Positions 46,920 through 56,490 of a stretch of 64,000 nt of DNA are shown one piece after another. The stretch comes from JAAYTD01 sp964472015. GTDB lineage: Bacteria; Bacteroidota; Ignavibacteria; Kapaibacteriales; UBA2268. The DNA is taken from positions 1 through 64,000 of the forward strand of contig CAYYIP010000008.1 of the NCBI GenBank assembly GCA_964472015.1. The letters are read 5' to 3'. The first letter of the stretch is position 1. Every line of letters starts with the position of its first letter. A model generated the notes under the pieces. The model saw nothing but the letters and a program-made list of their open reading frames with translations, did not search any database and had not been told where the DNA came from. The translations under genes and the position numbers were made by a program.

Positions 46920-48014
46920 TTAATCTCCAAGACATATTCCTATTCCTCTCGCAGTTTTCAAAAGATTATCATTTAAAGTAATGAACTTCATTTTACTTGT
47001 AGCTTCTTCTAACGATACAGATACTATACTGTTATGTTTATACGATACCATTTTACCAAATTCTCCAGATTTTACCATTTCAAAACCTTTAACTCCAAAT
47101 TGAGTTGCTAAAATTCTATCAAATGCTATTGGAATACCGCCGCGTTGCAAATGTCCCAAAACAGTTTCTCTTATATCTAATTCACATCCTGCTGCTTTTA
47201 GTTCTTCTCTTAATCTTACTGCTGCACCAGAAAGTTTTATATTATTATAACCTATCTCGTTATTTGTTTTAAATGATACACTCCCATATTGCGGTTTAGC
47301 ACCTTCTGCAATAACAATTACAGCAAATTCTTTTCCACTTTCTATTCTTTTATCTATCATTTTTATTATACTATTTACATTATAGGGAATTTCAGGTATC
47401 AAACAAGCTTCTGCGCCTCCTGCAATTGCACTATTTAATGCTATCCACCCTGCATCTCGTCCCATTACTTCCATAATAAGTATACGATTATGACTTGATG
47501 CTGTTGTAACGAGTTTATCTAGTGCTTCTGTAGCAATTTGTACTGCTGTTTGAAATCCAAATGTAAAATCTGTTGCTGCTAAATCATTATCAATTGTTTT
47601 TGGTATTCCTATAATAGGTAATCCTTTTTCAAATAATTTTTGAGATATTTTTTGAGAACCATCTCCTCCAATATTAACAACTGCATCAATTCCTAATAAT
47701 TGACATTTTTTTATCATTTCATCAGATCTGTCAACTATTTCCCAAGTTCCATCATATTTTTTTACTGGCCAAGAAAACGGTCCGCCTTTATTTGTAGTTT
47801 TAATAATAGTACCACCAAGTATATGAATTCCTGAAACTACTTGTGGAGTTAATAATTTAATTTCAGTAGGTTCTTTTAATATTCCATTAAAAGATTGAAT
47901 ACTGCCCAATACTTCCCAATTTTTTTCTTGATATGCTCTTTTTACAAAAGCTCGAATAACTGCATTTAATCCGGGGCAATCACCTCCCCCAGTTACTAAC
48001 ATTACTTTTTTCAT
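46920..48014 (-). CDS. pfkA: 6-phosphofructokinase
   Basis: A 364-residue PFK of glycolysis. Family motifs: TGGGDCPGLNAVIRA at the N-terminus, NIGGDGSQKIS near 114-124, PKTIDNDLAATDFTFGF near 138-154 and the GHLQRGG block near 290. The residue after GGD is Gly (G119), as in ATP-dependent enzymes, while the later PKTIDND has Lys139, usual in pyrophosphate-type and long-type PFKs. I infer an ATP-using enzyme of the mixed Gly/Lys clade; this needs assay. It is the last gene of a four-gene envelope operon (PBP4, heptosyltransferase, MltB-like, pfkA). Confidence 0.94.
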   Translation of the reverse strand: MKKVMLVTGGGDCPGLNAVIRAFVKRAYQEKNWEVLGSIQSFNGILKEPTEIKLLTPQVVSGIHILGGTIIKTTNKGGPFSWPVKKYDGTWEIVDRSDEMIKKCQLLGIDAVVNIGGDGSQKISQKLFEKGLPIIGIPKTIDNDLAATDFTFGFQTAVQIATEALDKLVTTASSHNRILIMEVMGRDAGWIALNSAIAGGAEACLIPEIPYNVNSIIKMIDKRIESGKEFAVIVIAEGAKPQYGSVSFKTNNEIGYNNIKLSGAAVRLREELKAAGCELDIRETVLGHLQRGGIPIAFDRILATQFGVKGFEMVKSGEFGKMVSYKHNSIVSVSLEEATSKMKFITLNDNLLKTARGIGICLGD

Positions 48015-48031
48015 AAATCTAGGTTTATTAA

Positions 48032-48946
48032 TTATTTTAACTTCTTTGATAATATTAAAACAGCATCGACATATTTATTACTGTTATTATATGCAAAAAT
48101 AGCTTTTCTTTGTTGCTCTTCATTATTATTATTCCATCCATGAACTTTTAAATAATTAGCAATACTATAGACTGCATCTTCAAATTCAAAAAGATTTATA
48201 TAATTATCATTATTTCCATCTACAGCCCATTTTTTATATGAAGATGGTAAAAACTGAGAATATCCAAATGCACCTGCCCATGAACCATATATATTATCAA
48301 ATTTCAATTTATTTTCTTGTTCTAATTCATACATTGCTATTAATTCATTTATTGCCCAACTAGATTTTTTTTGACTTCTTTTATATATTTTATTTACTAA
48401 ATTATTATATTCATCTTTGCTATATTTAGTACTATCTATTTCAGATATATTTATTTCAATATACTTAGGTAGATTTACTAGTGCAGTAGACAAAAATACA
48501 CTAGGAATATGATTATTACCAGTATAAGTTCCTAATTTAGTTTCAACCCACAATATAGCAACAATAATTTCTTTATTAACTTGATATTTATTCGATACTT
48601 CAGTAAGTAAACTATCGTATTGTATTAAAAATTCTTTAGTTTTAATTAATGATTTTCCTTTATAATTATGTGAATAGTCAATTTTTTGAAGATAACCCGT
48701 AACATTGATTTTTATATATTTTTCATCAAATTTAGTATTTTCACTATTTATTAAGTTAATAATAAACTTAGAATCTATACCTCGTTTTAATAAAGTATCT
48801 ACTATAGGCGCAAAAATTTCAGCTTTATCTTTATTTATATTAATTGTTTGTATCTCTGTTTTATTAGCGCTAGAAGTATCTGAATTAAAAAAAAGGAACG
48901 TAATAAATATAAAAATTTTTAAAATAATACTTGTATCTAATATCAT
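48032..48946 (-). CDS. MltB-like lytic murein transglycosylase
   Basis: A 304-residue exported enzyme of the SLT_2/MltB family that cleaves peptidoglycan glycan strands to anhydromuropeptides. Residues 1-28 form a signal segment. Catalytic Glu135 is in AILWVETKLGTYTG. Other features are GSWAGAFGYSQFLPSSYKKWAVDG and the calcium-like acidic stretch DGNNDNYINLFEFEDAV, then YLKVHGWNN. No lipobox is seen, unlike E. coli MltB. It follows the heptosyltransferase gene by 29 bases and precedes pfkA by 17. Confidence 0.9.
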   Translation of the reverse strand: MILDTSIILKIFIFITFLFFNSDTSSANKTEIQTININKDKAEIFAPIVDTLLKRGIDSKFIINLINSENTKFDEKYIKINVTGYLQKIDYSHNYKGKSLIKTKEFLIQYDSLLTEVSNKYQVNKEIIVAILWVETKLGTYTGNNHIPSVFLSTALVNLPKYIEINISEIDSTKYSKDEYNNLVNKIYKRSQKKSSWAINELIAMYELEQENKLKFDNIYGSWAGAFGYSQFLPSSYKKWAVDGNNDNYINLFEFEDAVYSIANYLKVHGWNNNNEEQQRKAIFAYNNSNKYVDAVLILSKKLK

Positions 48947-48975
48947 AATTTCAATATTTTTGTTAGCTAAAATAT

Positions 48976-50085
48976 TTATTTGGTATATTCAATATTGTAT
49001 AACTTTTGTATTGCATCAAAAACCTGAGTTGTTTTTATATTTCGTATAGAATTTTCTATTGTTTCAATAGGAATAAAATTAACTTTATAAGGATACCAAG
49101 GTTGATGTTGAGTATTAGCTTGTTTTATATATAAAACTACAATTGGAATTTTATATGCAGAAGCTAAATGAACTATAGATGTGTCTGGTGATATTATAAA
49201 ATTACATTTAGATACTTCAAAAGCAAAGTCATCAAATGTGTTACATTGAACTATTATAATGTCATTAAATTTTTGTTTTAAATTATTAGTAACTTCTTTA
49301 TATTCTGAAGTAGAAAAAATTCTTATTTCTATATTAGTGTATTTTTCTTTTATAAATTTTATTAGTTTTATATTATTTTCTACACCCCAAAATCTATTAG
49401 GACTACTGCCTGATAAATTAATACAAAATTTAAATATATCTTTTTTATTATCTATACTTTTATTATTAATATTTTTATTAATTTTATCATTATTATATTC
49501 AATATATAGATCTTCATTTTGTGGATTAATTCCAAAAGGATATAATAAAGTAGCAGTTCGTTCTACAATATTAGTATTAAATCTATCAAGCATTGGTACT
49601 ATATAATCATAAATCATATAATTTGATTTATCTATTCCTAATGCTAATTTTGGATTAATATATTTTATAATAAAAGATGAAGTTGTAGAAACTGTTTCAA
49701 ACGCATCAATAACTAAATCATATTTTTCTTTTTTTAAATTATTAAGTAAACGAATTGAATTAAATATATTTTTATTATAGCACCAATATTTATTTATATA
49801 ATTTTTTATACAATTTTTAGCACAAAAATTATATTTACTTAATAAAATATCAATATTAGCAGTTGGAAAATGTTCTCTTAAAATTCTAATAAAAGGTGTT
49901 GAAACAATAAGGTCTCCTATTCTATCTTGCCTTAATATTAATATTTTTATATTATGTAAATTTATTTCTTTATTAGCAATAAATATATTTTTTACTTCGT
50001 TACACTTTTGTGTCTTACGTTCAGAAATAACAAAATAATTTAATATTTTTTTTATTTTTAATTCTATTTGTTTTAAAAATTTCAT
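48976..50085 (-). CDS. Glycosyltransferase family 9 (ADP-heptose:LPS heptosyltransferase-like)
   Basis: A 369-residue GT-B enzyme. The first domain holds ILILRQDRIGDLIVSTPFIRILREHFP, the hallmark of heptosyltransferases with the catalytic Asp in RIGD. The second domain holds the nucleotide-sugar part (INLSGSSPNRFWG and FIISPDTSIVHLASAYKIPIVVLY). It would transfer L-glycero-D-manno-heptose to the LPS inner core on the cytoplasmic side. gmhA at 60168 supplies the heptose precursor. It begins one base after the stop of the upstream PBP4 gene. Confidence 0.91.
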   Translation of the reverse strand: MKFLKQIELKIKKILNYFVISERKTQKCNEVKNIFIANKEINLHNIKILILRQDRIGDLIVSTPFIRILREHFPTANIDILLSKYNFCAKNCIKNYINKYWCYNKNIFNSIRLLNNLKKEKYDLVIDAFETVSTTSSFIIKYINPKLALGIDKSNYMIYDYIVPMLDRFNTNIVERTATLLYPFGINPQNEDLYIEYNNDKINKNINNKSIDNKKDIFKFCINLSGSSPNRFWGVENNIKLIKFIKEKYTNIEIRIFSTSEYKEVTNNLKQKFNDIIIVQCNTFDDFAFEVSKCNFIISPDTSIVHLASAYKIPIVVLYIKQANTQHQPWYPYKVNFIPIETIENSIRNIKTTQVFDAIQKLYNIEYTK

Positions 50086-50086
50086 T

Positions 50087-51715
50087 TTAATAATTAGCTA
50101 ATAATTCTCCTAATTTATTTTCAATCATTTTATATGCACCTATATTGGGTCCATTAAATATAAATGAAAATATTAATTTATCTCCATTTTTTGTATTTAC
50201 ATATCCTGCTAGAGAACTAACATTAGATAAGGTACCTGTTTTAGCATATAAATTATTTTCAGCAGCAGTGTTTTTCATCCTTTTTCGTAATGTACCATCA
50301 TTACCAGCAATACTCAAAGATGCATATAAATTATCATAAAAATTATTTTTATACATATATATTAGTATATTTGTTAATAATTCAGAGGTTATATTATTTC
50401 TACGTGATAATCCTGATCCATCATTTAATAAAAATCCGTCTGGTAAAAAATTTAATTTTTTTAATATATTTTTAGTTATTAATTTCGAATTTTCAACACA
50501 ATTTATATTATTTCCACTTACTGCACCATTTAATTTAAATAATGTTTCTGCTAAATAATTATCACTAAATTTATTTGTTGGAATAATAATATCATTAATA
50601 TTTCGTTTAAATGTATAAATTAATATTTTGTTTTCTATTTCATTTTTAATAAGTTCTTTTTTATCAACACATCCAGAGACATTAATTCCAACGGCACCTA
50701 ATCTATCTTTTAATGCATAAGCTGTTATAAGAACTGGATCTTTTATATAATATTGATAAGTATAAGTTTTATTTCTCTTTAGAGATCCTTTTACATAAAA
50801 GCATTGTTTACCATCTTGTCTCATTGATGTTGTAATTCTAATAGATGGTAATTTAGATTTCTTATTTGTTTTTTTTGTTATATTTTTTTTCTTATTTTTT
50901 GCTGCAACTAAGTTATAACTATCACCTGAATATAATTTATAATTTAATTCTTCATAATAAAAATTGTTATATAAATTATTTTCATCTAAATAATTTTCGT
51001 TAGCAGTAACAATTGCATCTACTGATGATACAAATCCGGAAGAAGCAGGTTTAAATTGAACATTAACAGATTTTCCAGGTATTGTACCTGCTGTAACAAT
51101 TACAGTAACGATATTTTTTTCAAGAGATAATGCAGTTATTGGTGCTACTGCTTCTACTTCATCAATATCATTACTATATTTAAATCTATTAGTTTCAGCA
51201 TCAAAAAAAGAACCGTCACCATAAATATTTCCATTTATTTTATTTATTCCATATTTTTTTATTTCAGCTGCTATATTTTCTAAATCGTTTATATTAAAAA
51301 TAGGATCGCCACCGCCAACTATATATAAATTTCCATTTAAAGTCCCTTTATTTAACTGTCCTTCCATATATACTTTTGTAGAAATTTGATATTCCTGTCC
51401 TAATTGATAAAAAGAAGTAAATGTAGTAAATAGTTTAGTATTAGAAGCCGGAACAAGTAATTTTTTATGATTATAAGTATATATCCATTTATTTAGTTTT
51501 GTAGAATATACAGATAAGCCATATTTTGTTCTAGATAAATTAGGATTATTATATAATAGGTTATTTATATCTGTGTTTATTGTTTTATAATCAAAAGTTG
51601 TATGAATATTTTCATTTAGTTGGTTTAGATATAGAGTGTTTGTATCTGCAAATGCAACTCCATAAAATAGAACAACTATTAAAAATATTTTTTTTATTTT
51701 TGATATATTATTCAT
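50087..51715 (-). CDS. dacB: D-alanyl-D-alanine carboxypeptidase/endopeptidase (PBP4, DacB)
   Basis: A 542-residue exported class C penicillin-binding protein that trims or cleaves peptidoglycan stem peptides. A signal peptide covers residues 1-23 (ending VAFADT). The three active-site motifs are visible: SxxK as S91-N-T-K94 in PASNTKLF, SxN as SDN in NKFSDNYLAETLF, and KTG in YAKTGTLSNVSSLAGY. DGSGLSRRN is a further family box. An Asn/Lys-rich insertion (KKKNITKKTNKKSK) lies near residue 275. It heads a tight operon with the heptosyltransferase, MltB-like enzyme and pfkA. Confidence 0.95.
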   Translation of the reverse strand: MNNISKIKKIFLIVVLFYGVAFADTNTLYLNQLNENIHTTFDYKTINTDINNLLYNNPNLSRTKYGLSVYSTKLNKWIYTYNHKKLLVPASNTKLFTTFTSFYQLGQEYQISTKVYMEGQLNKGTLNGNLYIVGGGDPIFNINDLENIAAEIKKYGINKINGNIYGDGSFFDAETNRFKYSNDIDEVEAVAPITALSLEKNIVTVIVTAGTIPGKSVNVQFKPASSGFVSSVDAIVTANENYLDENNLYNNFYYEELNYKLYSGDSYNLVAAKNKKKNITKKTNKKSKLPSIRITTSMRQDGKQCFYVKGSLKRNKTYTYQYYIKDPVLITAYALKDRLGAVGINVSGCVDKKELIKNEIENKILIYTFKRNINDIIIPTNKFSDNYLAETLFKLNGAVSGNNINCVENSKLITKNILKKLNFLPDGFLLNDGSGLSRRNNITSELLTNILIYMYKNNFYDNLYASLSIAGNDGTLRKRMKNTAAENNLYAKTGTLSNVSSLAGYVNTKNGDKLIFSFIFNGPNIGAYKMIENKLGELLANY

Positions 51716-51891
51716 ATTTTTATGTGGTTTTTATAATATATTAAGCTTAATATAAATATTTTATTTATATTTTTAGATGAAAGTTAAAGAATATAAATAA
51801 ATTTTAATATTTTATATTCTCTACTTAATTAAATATTTTTATGATAATTTATTAATTTAGTACTTATAGTATTTAGCAAAAATTTATAGAA

Positions 51892-52887
51892 TTATAATTT
51901 TACAATAACACGTCCAAATTGTTTTCCAGCAAGCATAATATCTATTTCTGAACTTAATTCATTAAGTGTTATTTCTTTTACTAAATATTCTATATTAGGC
52001 AATCTTAATTCATTTTCTAGTTTTTCCCAGATTTCCATTCTTTTATTCATAGGTGTTTCTGCTGCTGCAATACCTATTAGACGCACGCCTCTTAAAATAA
52101 AAGGAAATACAGTAACATTTAACATTATAGACGCAACATTTCCACAGTTAACTACTACTCCTCCATATTTCATAGATTTTAAAACAGTGCTTAAAATATT
52201 ACCTCCGACAGTATCAAATGCACCTATCCATTGATATTTTAATAACCCTCGTTCTGATTTATCATCAATTGCTTCACGTCCTATAATTGTTTTAGCGCCT
52301 GCTTTTTCTAATAATTGATATTGTTCTTTCTTACCACTTGATGCAGTAACATCATAACCTAGCTTAGACAGCATTATAACTGCCATAATTCCTACTCCAC
52401 CTGTTGCACCAGTAACTAATATTTTCCCATCTTCTCTATTGATTCCACTATTAATAATTTCATTTACACCGATTGCAGCAGTAAAGCCTGCAGTACCGAT
52501 AACCATAGCATCTCGCAATGAAATTGTTTTTGGTAAAGGCATAACCCAATTTGTTGGCACGCTTATATATTCACTATATCCTCCAGGAGTATTCATTCCT
52601 AAATCATATCCCATACAAATAACTTTATCTCCTACTTTAAATTTATTACTTTTAGAAGCAACAACAATACCGGCGGAATCAATACCAGGAGTATGTGGAT
52701 ATAATTTAGTTATACCTTTATGTCCATTAGCAGAAAGTGCATCTTTATAATTAAGAGAAGAATATTTAACATTTATAATTATATCATTATCTGGTAAATC
52801 TATTATTCTTTTTTTAGCAACTAATCGTTCAACTCCTGTCTGAGTTGTAGAAACAACTAAAGCATTAAATATATCTTCTTTTTTCAT
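51892..52887 (-). CDS. Zinc-free alcohol dehydrogenase-like quinone oxidoreductase (YhdH/AcuI family)
   Basis: A 331-residue medium-chain dehydrogenase without zinc ligands. Features: YSSLNYKDALSANG near 42-55 and TPGIDSAGIVVAS near 66-78, the Rossmann motif VTGATGGVGIMAVIML near 154-169, and an end reading GKQFGRVIVKL. This pattern is that of YhdH/YhfP acrylyl-CoA reductases, which use NADPH to reduce acrylyl-CoA to propionyl-CoA. The exact substrate cannot be proven by sequence. It is a single gene with a fair promoter match upstream. Confidence 0.9.
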   Translation of the reverse strand: MKKEDIFNALVVSTTQTGVERLVAKKRIIDLPDNDIIINVKYSSLNYKDALSANGHKGITKLYPHTPGIDSAGIVVASKSNKFKVGDKVICMGYDLGMNTPGGYSEYISVPTNWVMPLPKTISLRDAMVIGTAGFTAAIGVNEIINSGINREDGKILVTGATGGVGIMAVIMLSKLGYDVTASSGKKEQYQLLEKAGAKTIIGREAIDDKSERGLLKYQWIGAFDTVGGNILSTVLKSMKYGGVVVNCGNVASIMLNVTVFPFILRGVRLIGIAAAETPMNKRMEIWEKLENELRLPNIEYLVKEITLNELSSEIDIMLAGKQFGRVIVKL

Positions 52888-52936
52888 AATTGTATTATTA
52901 TTTATTTTACAAAGCTTAACTTAAATAACAAAAATA

Positions 52937-52964
52937 CAAAAATAAATATAAAAATTTAAGACAA
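52937..52964 (-). promoter_or_regulatory. Promoter candidate for the AcuI-like gene
   Basis: On the minus strand a TTG (52964-52962) and TATTTTTG (52944-52937) are 17 bases apart, about 50 bases before the ATG. A second TATTTTTG overlaps at 52936-52929. Confidence 0.45.
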
Positions 52965-53167
52965 ATAATTAATCTATATTAATTGGACTTATGTATAATA
53001 TAAGTAATATAATTATTATTATTTTGTTATTAAAATTATAGTTAAAATATATTATTTAAATTAATTTTAGTTATTTTATAATTTTAATAATTACTAATAT
53101 AAATAGTAACATAAAAAATAATAAAAATGTTATTTATAATTTTTATGTTTTTATAGTTATTTTTTTG

Positions 53168-53175
53168 TAAATTTG
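53168..53175 (+). promoter_or_regulatory. -7 element for the second subtilase
   Basis: TAAATTTG preceded by a T-run, in a context (TTTTTTGTAAATTTGT) nearly identical to that ahead of the MltD-like gene. It is 69 bases before the start codon; no exact TTG is seen at the -33 position. Confidence 0.5.
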
Positions 53176-53244
53176 TAGCTTTATAATTTCTAAAATAAAA
53201 TAAAATTCTAAATATTAAGTAATTAAAAAACAACACTCAATTTT

Positions 53245-55443
53245 ATGAAAAAAATATTATCAAATTTAATAATAATTAATAGTTTATTTTTATTATTACT
53301 TACTTACAATATTTATTCTCAAAATAATGTATCTTTAGAAACTTATATACTAATACAACAATACAATCATAACAAAACAAATATAGCAGATTTTAAAAAG
53401 CAATATAATTTACTAGATGAAACAGATTTAACAATAAAAGCCTTTATCACTTATAATGATAATTTATTATTTGAAAATCTTGAAAAACTTGGTTGTAAAA
53501 TAGGATTAAAGACAGATAAAATAATAACAATAACAATTCCAATTGATAAATTAGAAGAAGTTGCAGCATTGTCAGGAGTATTACAAATAAGTATAGAATC
53601 AAAAGTTAATTCAACCTTAGATAAAGCATTACCAACTGCAAATATACAACAAGTCCATTTAGGAGAAGGATTAGATAGAAAATATGATGGTACTGGTGTA
53701 ATTATTGGAATAACAGATTGGGGGTTTGATTTTGGACATTCAATGTTTAAAACAAAAGATGGTAAATCACGCATAAAAAGGGTCTGGATAACTAATGATG
53801 AAACAGGAAATCCGCCAAATGGATATAATGGTACATTATATACAGATTCTTCGTTCATAGCAACAAAATTATTATATAGTAGTGATAAAGATAATCATGG
53901 AACTCATGTTATGGGAATTGCAGCAGGTACAGAAGTACAAGGGACAAAATCAACTTATTCTGGTGTGGCTCCCGGTGCAGATATAGTTGCTGTTGAACTT
54001 TACGGTGTAACTAAAATAGATAATCCAAAGGTAAGTTTACTAGAAACAGTAGATTATATTTTTAAATATGCTGATAGTGTTAATAAACCAGTTGTAATAA
54101 ATATGAGTTTAGGTTCTACACTACATCCAGGCGATGGAACTTCAGAAAGAGATATTATATTATCATACTTAATAAATAAAAATCCTAAGGGTAAGATTAT
54201 TGTAGCTTCTGCGGGTAATAATGGGTATTCTAATATGCACAAAGAATATAAATTTAACAATGATACTTGTGCATTTGGTATAAGTAGTGCTGGGTCATAT
54301 AATAATAATAATAAAGGTACTAGATGTGTAAATATATGGGGTAATAGAAATGATAACTTTAAAGCTATAGTAATTATAAAATGTGAAGATGGTAGAGAAT
54401 ATAAATCTAAATGGTATGCTACTAATAATGCAATGAATATTCAAGAAATACTTTTAGATAATCAAATAAGTTTATGGATAAGGACAAACTCAGCTTACAT
54501 ATTTAATGAAAAACCATTTATTACTATATATGCTTATGGCTTATCAAAGAATGATAAAATGAATGTTTATGTTGTTTCCGACAATGCAAATGTTCATATT
54601 TGGAATGCAAATGGAGCTATGATATTTGATACAACATATTCTGAAATTATTGGTGATAATGAATATTCAATTGGTTCGCCCGGAATAATAGATGATGTTA
54701 TTACAGTTGGTGCAAGTGTATCACGTACAACAACAGAAAGTTTAACAGGAACAGTAACAAATGGATATTCAGGAAAATTAAATGGAATTGCTAATTTTTC
54801 TTCACATGGTCCTAGTACTAATGGTACTATAAAACCTGATATTGTAGGTGCAGGTAGTGTTATTTATTCTGCTTTAAATCCTTATTGCGCATTATCTTCA
54901 TATGAAGAAAATACTTATTTAGTAGACGAAATAAATACAGCAAATAGTTGTGATTATTTATATGCAATGAGTGGGACTTCAATGTCGGCTCCTTTAGTTT
55001 CTGGCATTGTAGCACTAATGTTAGAAATAAATCCTAATTTAACTAATAAAGAGATAAAAGATATTTTACGAATAACTGCTATAAATGATGAATTTACTGG
55101 TGATGCAAAAGAAAATAAAAATTCTATATGGGGTTGGGGCAAAATTGATGCATTATCTATAATGAAAAAATTAGAAAATATTTCAATAGATACAAATAAA
55201 TCAATTAATAATAATATATTAATTGTTCCTTTTCCTATTGTTAAAAATAAAATATATATTAATATAGAAAATATTTCAAATAATAATATGCCTTCATTAG
55301 TTCAGATATTTGATATAAATGGAAATTTAGTGTTTATTTCAAGTATTAACAATGAAAAAGAATTTGATGTTTCTAACTTATCAAATGGTAATTATTTTAT
55401 AAAAATAAATAATGAGATTAGAAACTTTATTATTATTAAATAA
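53245..55443 (+). CDS. Secreted subtilisin-like protease with T9SS tail
   Basis: A 732-residue exported S8 protease. A signal peptide covers residues 1-25 (ending NIYSQ), and an inhibitor-like propeptide follows to about 130. Triad residues are Asp158 (GITDWGFDFGH), His218 (DNHGTHVMGIAAG) and Ser579 (MSGTSMSAPLVSG). The gap between His and Ser is long because of an inserted beta-rich domain (about 330-470) typical of Bacteroidota S8 enzymes. The last 75 residues resemble a T9SS sorting domain (VQIFDINGNLVFISS, SNGNYFIKINNE). Its architecture differs from the 1442-residue protease. It is followed after 61 bases by the polyprenyl synthase gene. Confidence 0.93.
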   Translation: MKKILSNLIIINSLFLLLLTYNIYSQNNVSLETYILIQQYNHNKTNIADFKKQYNLLDETDLTIKAFITYNDNLLFENLEKLGCKIGLKTDKIITITIPIDKLEEVAALSGVLQISIESKVNSTLDKALPTANIQQVHLGEGLDRKYDGTGVIIGITDWGFDFGHSMFKTKDGKSRIKRVWITNDETGNPPNGYNGTLYTDSSFIATKLLYSSDKDNHGTHVMGIAAGTEVQGTKSTYSGVAPGADIVAVELYGVTKIDNPKVSLLETVDYIFKYADSVNKPVVINMSLGSTLHPGDGTSERDIILSYLINKNPKGKIIVASAGNNGYSNMHKEYKFNNDTCAFGISSAGSYNNNNKGTRCVNIWGNRNDNFKAIVIIKCEDGREYKSKWYATNNAMNIQEILLDNQISLWIRTNSAYIFNEKPFITIYAYGLSKNDKMNVYVVSDNANVHIWNANGAMIFDTTYSEIIGDNEYSIGSPGIIDDVITVGASVSRTTTESLTGTVTNGYSGKLNGIANFSSHGPSTNGTIKPDIVGAGSVIYSALNPYCALSSYEENTYLVDEINTANSCDYLYAMSGTSMSAPLVSGIVALMLEINPNLTNKEIKDILRITAINDEFTGDAKENKNSIWGWGKIDALSIMKKLENISIDTNKSINNNILIVPFPIVKNKIYINIENISNNNMPSLVQIFDINGNLVFISSINNEKEFDVSNLSNGNYFIKINNEIRNFIIIK

Positions 55444-55504
55444 AATTATTAATTATAATTGATTTGATATAATTAAATAAAAATATACTTTAAATAAAAT
55501 ATAT

Positions 55505-56482
55505 ATGACTCTTTCTGAAATACTATTACCAATAAACAATTTACAAGTAGAATTTGAAAAATATTTTACAAATTTAGTACACTCAGAGGTAGAACTTTTA
55601 AATGAAGTATTAACATATGTTACTAATACTGTAGGAAAAAGATTACGACCAAATTTAATGTTGCTTGTTGCAGCAGCTTTAGGAAATATTAACGATCGTA
55701 TTTATAACAATGCAGCAATGATTGAATTATTACATACTTCTACTTTAATTCATGATGATATTGTCGATAAGTCATTAAAAAGACGTAACAAACCTTCAGT
55801 AAATGCGAAATGGGATAATAAAATAGCAGTATTATCAGGCGATTTTATTATTGCATATATATTACGTACGGCTTTAAAAAACAAAGAAATGGATTTTTTA
55901 GAAGTATGTTTTGATACTATTGAAATAATGACAGAAGGTGAATTATTAGCAATACAACAAAGTAATATAGTTGATTTCAAAGAAGATATGTATTATAAAA
56001 TTATTTTTGCAAAAACTGCATCTTTAATTTCATCATCATGTTATATTAGTGCTAATATTGCTTCAAAAGGTAATTCTAAATATGTAGAACCATTAAAAAA
56101 ATATGGCGAGTATGTTGGAATGGCTTTTCAAATACGAGATGATATCTTTGATTATATTTCTAATAGTAATACAATAGGAAAGCCAGTTGGAAATGATATA
56201 AGAGAACGTAAATTAACATTACCATTAATATATGCGTTAAGTCAAACAACGGAAACAAAACGATTAGAAATTTTATCTTTAATAAAAACGAATAAATTAA
56301 GTAATAATAAAATACATCAGATAATAGATTTTACTATTGAACAAGGTGGTATTGAATATGCAATGAATAAAGCAAAAAAATTTGTAGAACGTGCTATTGA
56401 ATGTATTACTTTTTTACCTATATCAAAAGAAAAAAAATCATTAATAGAATTTGCTCACTATGTAATAACACGTAATAAATAA
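55505..56482 (+). CDS. Polyprenyl diphosphate synthase
   Basis: A 325-residue trans-prenyltransferase. Both aspartate-rich motifs are complete: HDDIVDKSLKRRNKPSVN (about residues 81-98) and IRDDIFDYI (near 212). GKRLRPNLMLLVAAALG near 43 binds the diphosphate. It builds a long isoprenoid chain, probably the menaquinone side chain (IspB/octaprenyl type). Chain length cannot be read with certainty. It lies 8 bases ahead of the MqnA-like gene, supporting a quinone role. Confidence 0.93.
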   Translation: MTLSEILLPINNLQVEFEKYFTNLVHSEVELLNEVLTYVTNTVGKRLRPNLMLLVAAALGNINDRIYNNAAMIELLHTSTLIHDDIVDKSLKRRNKPSVNAKWDNKIAVLSGDFIIAYILRTALKNKEMDFLEVCFDTIEIMTEGELLAIQQSNIVDFKEDMYYKIIFAKTASLISSSCYISANIASKGNSKYVEPLKKYGEYVGMAFQIRDDIFDYISNSNTIGKPVGNDIRERKLTLPLIYALSQTTETKRLEILSLIKTNKLSNNKIHQIIDFTIEQGGIEYAMNKAKKFVERAIECITFLPISKEKKSLIEFAHYVITRNK

Positions 56483-56490
56483 TATAAAAT

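Larger units (their letters stand above)
52888..53244. other. Divergent intergenic region with two promoter boxes
   Basis: A 357-base A/T-rich gap between the AcuI-like gene and the second subtilase. It carries candidate promoters in both directions (52937-52964 minus and 53168-53175 plus) and no RNA gene, repeat or ORF that I can support. Confidence 0.55.
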
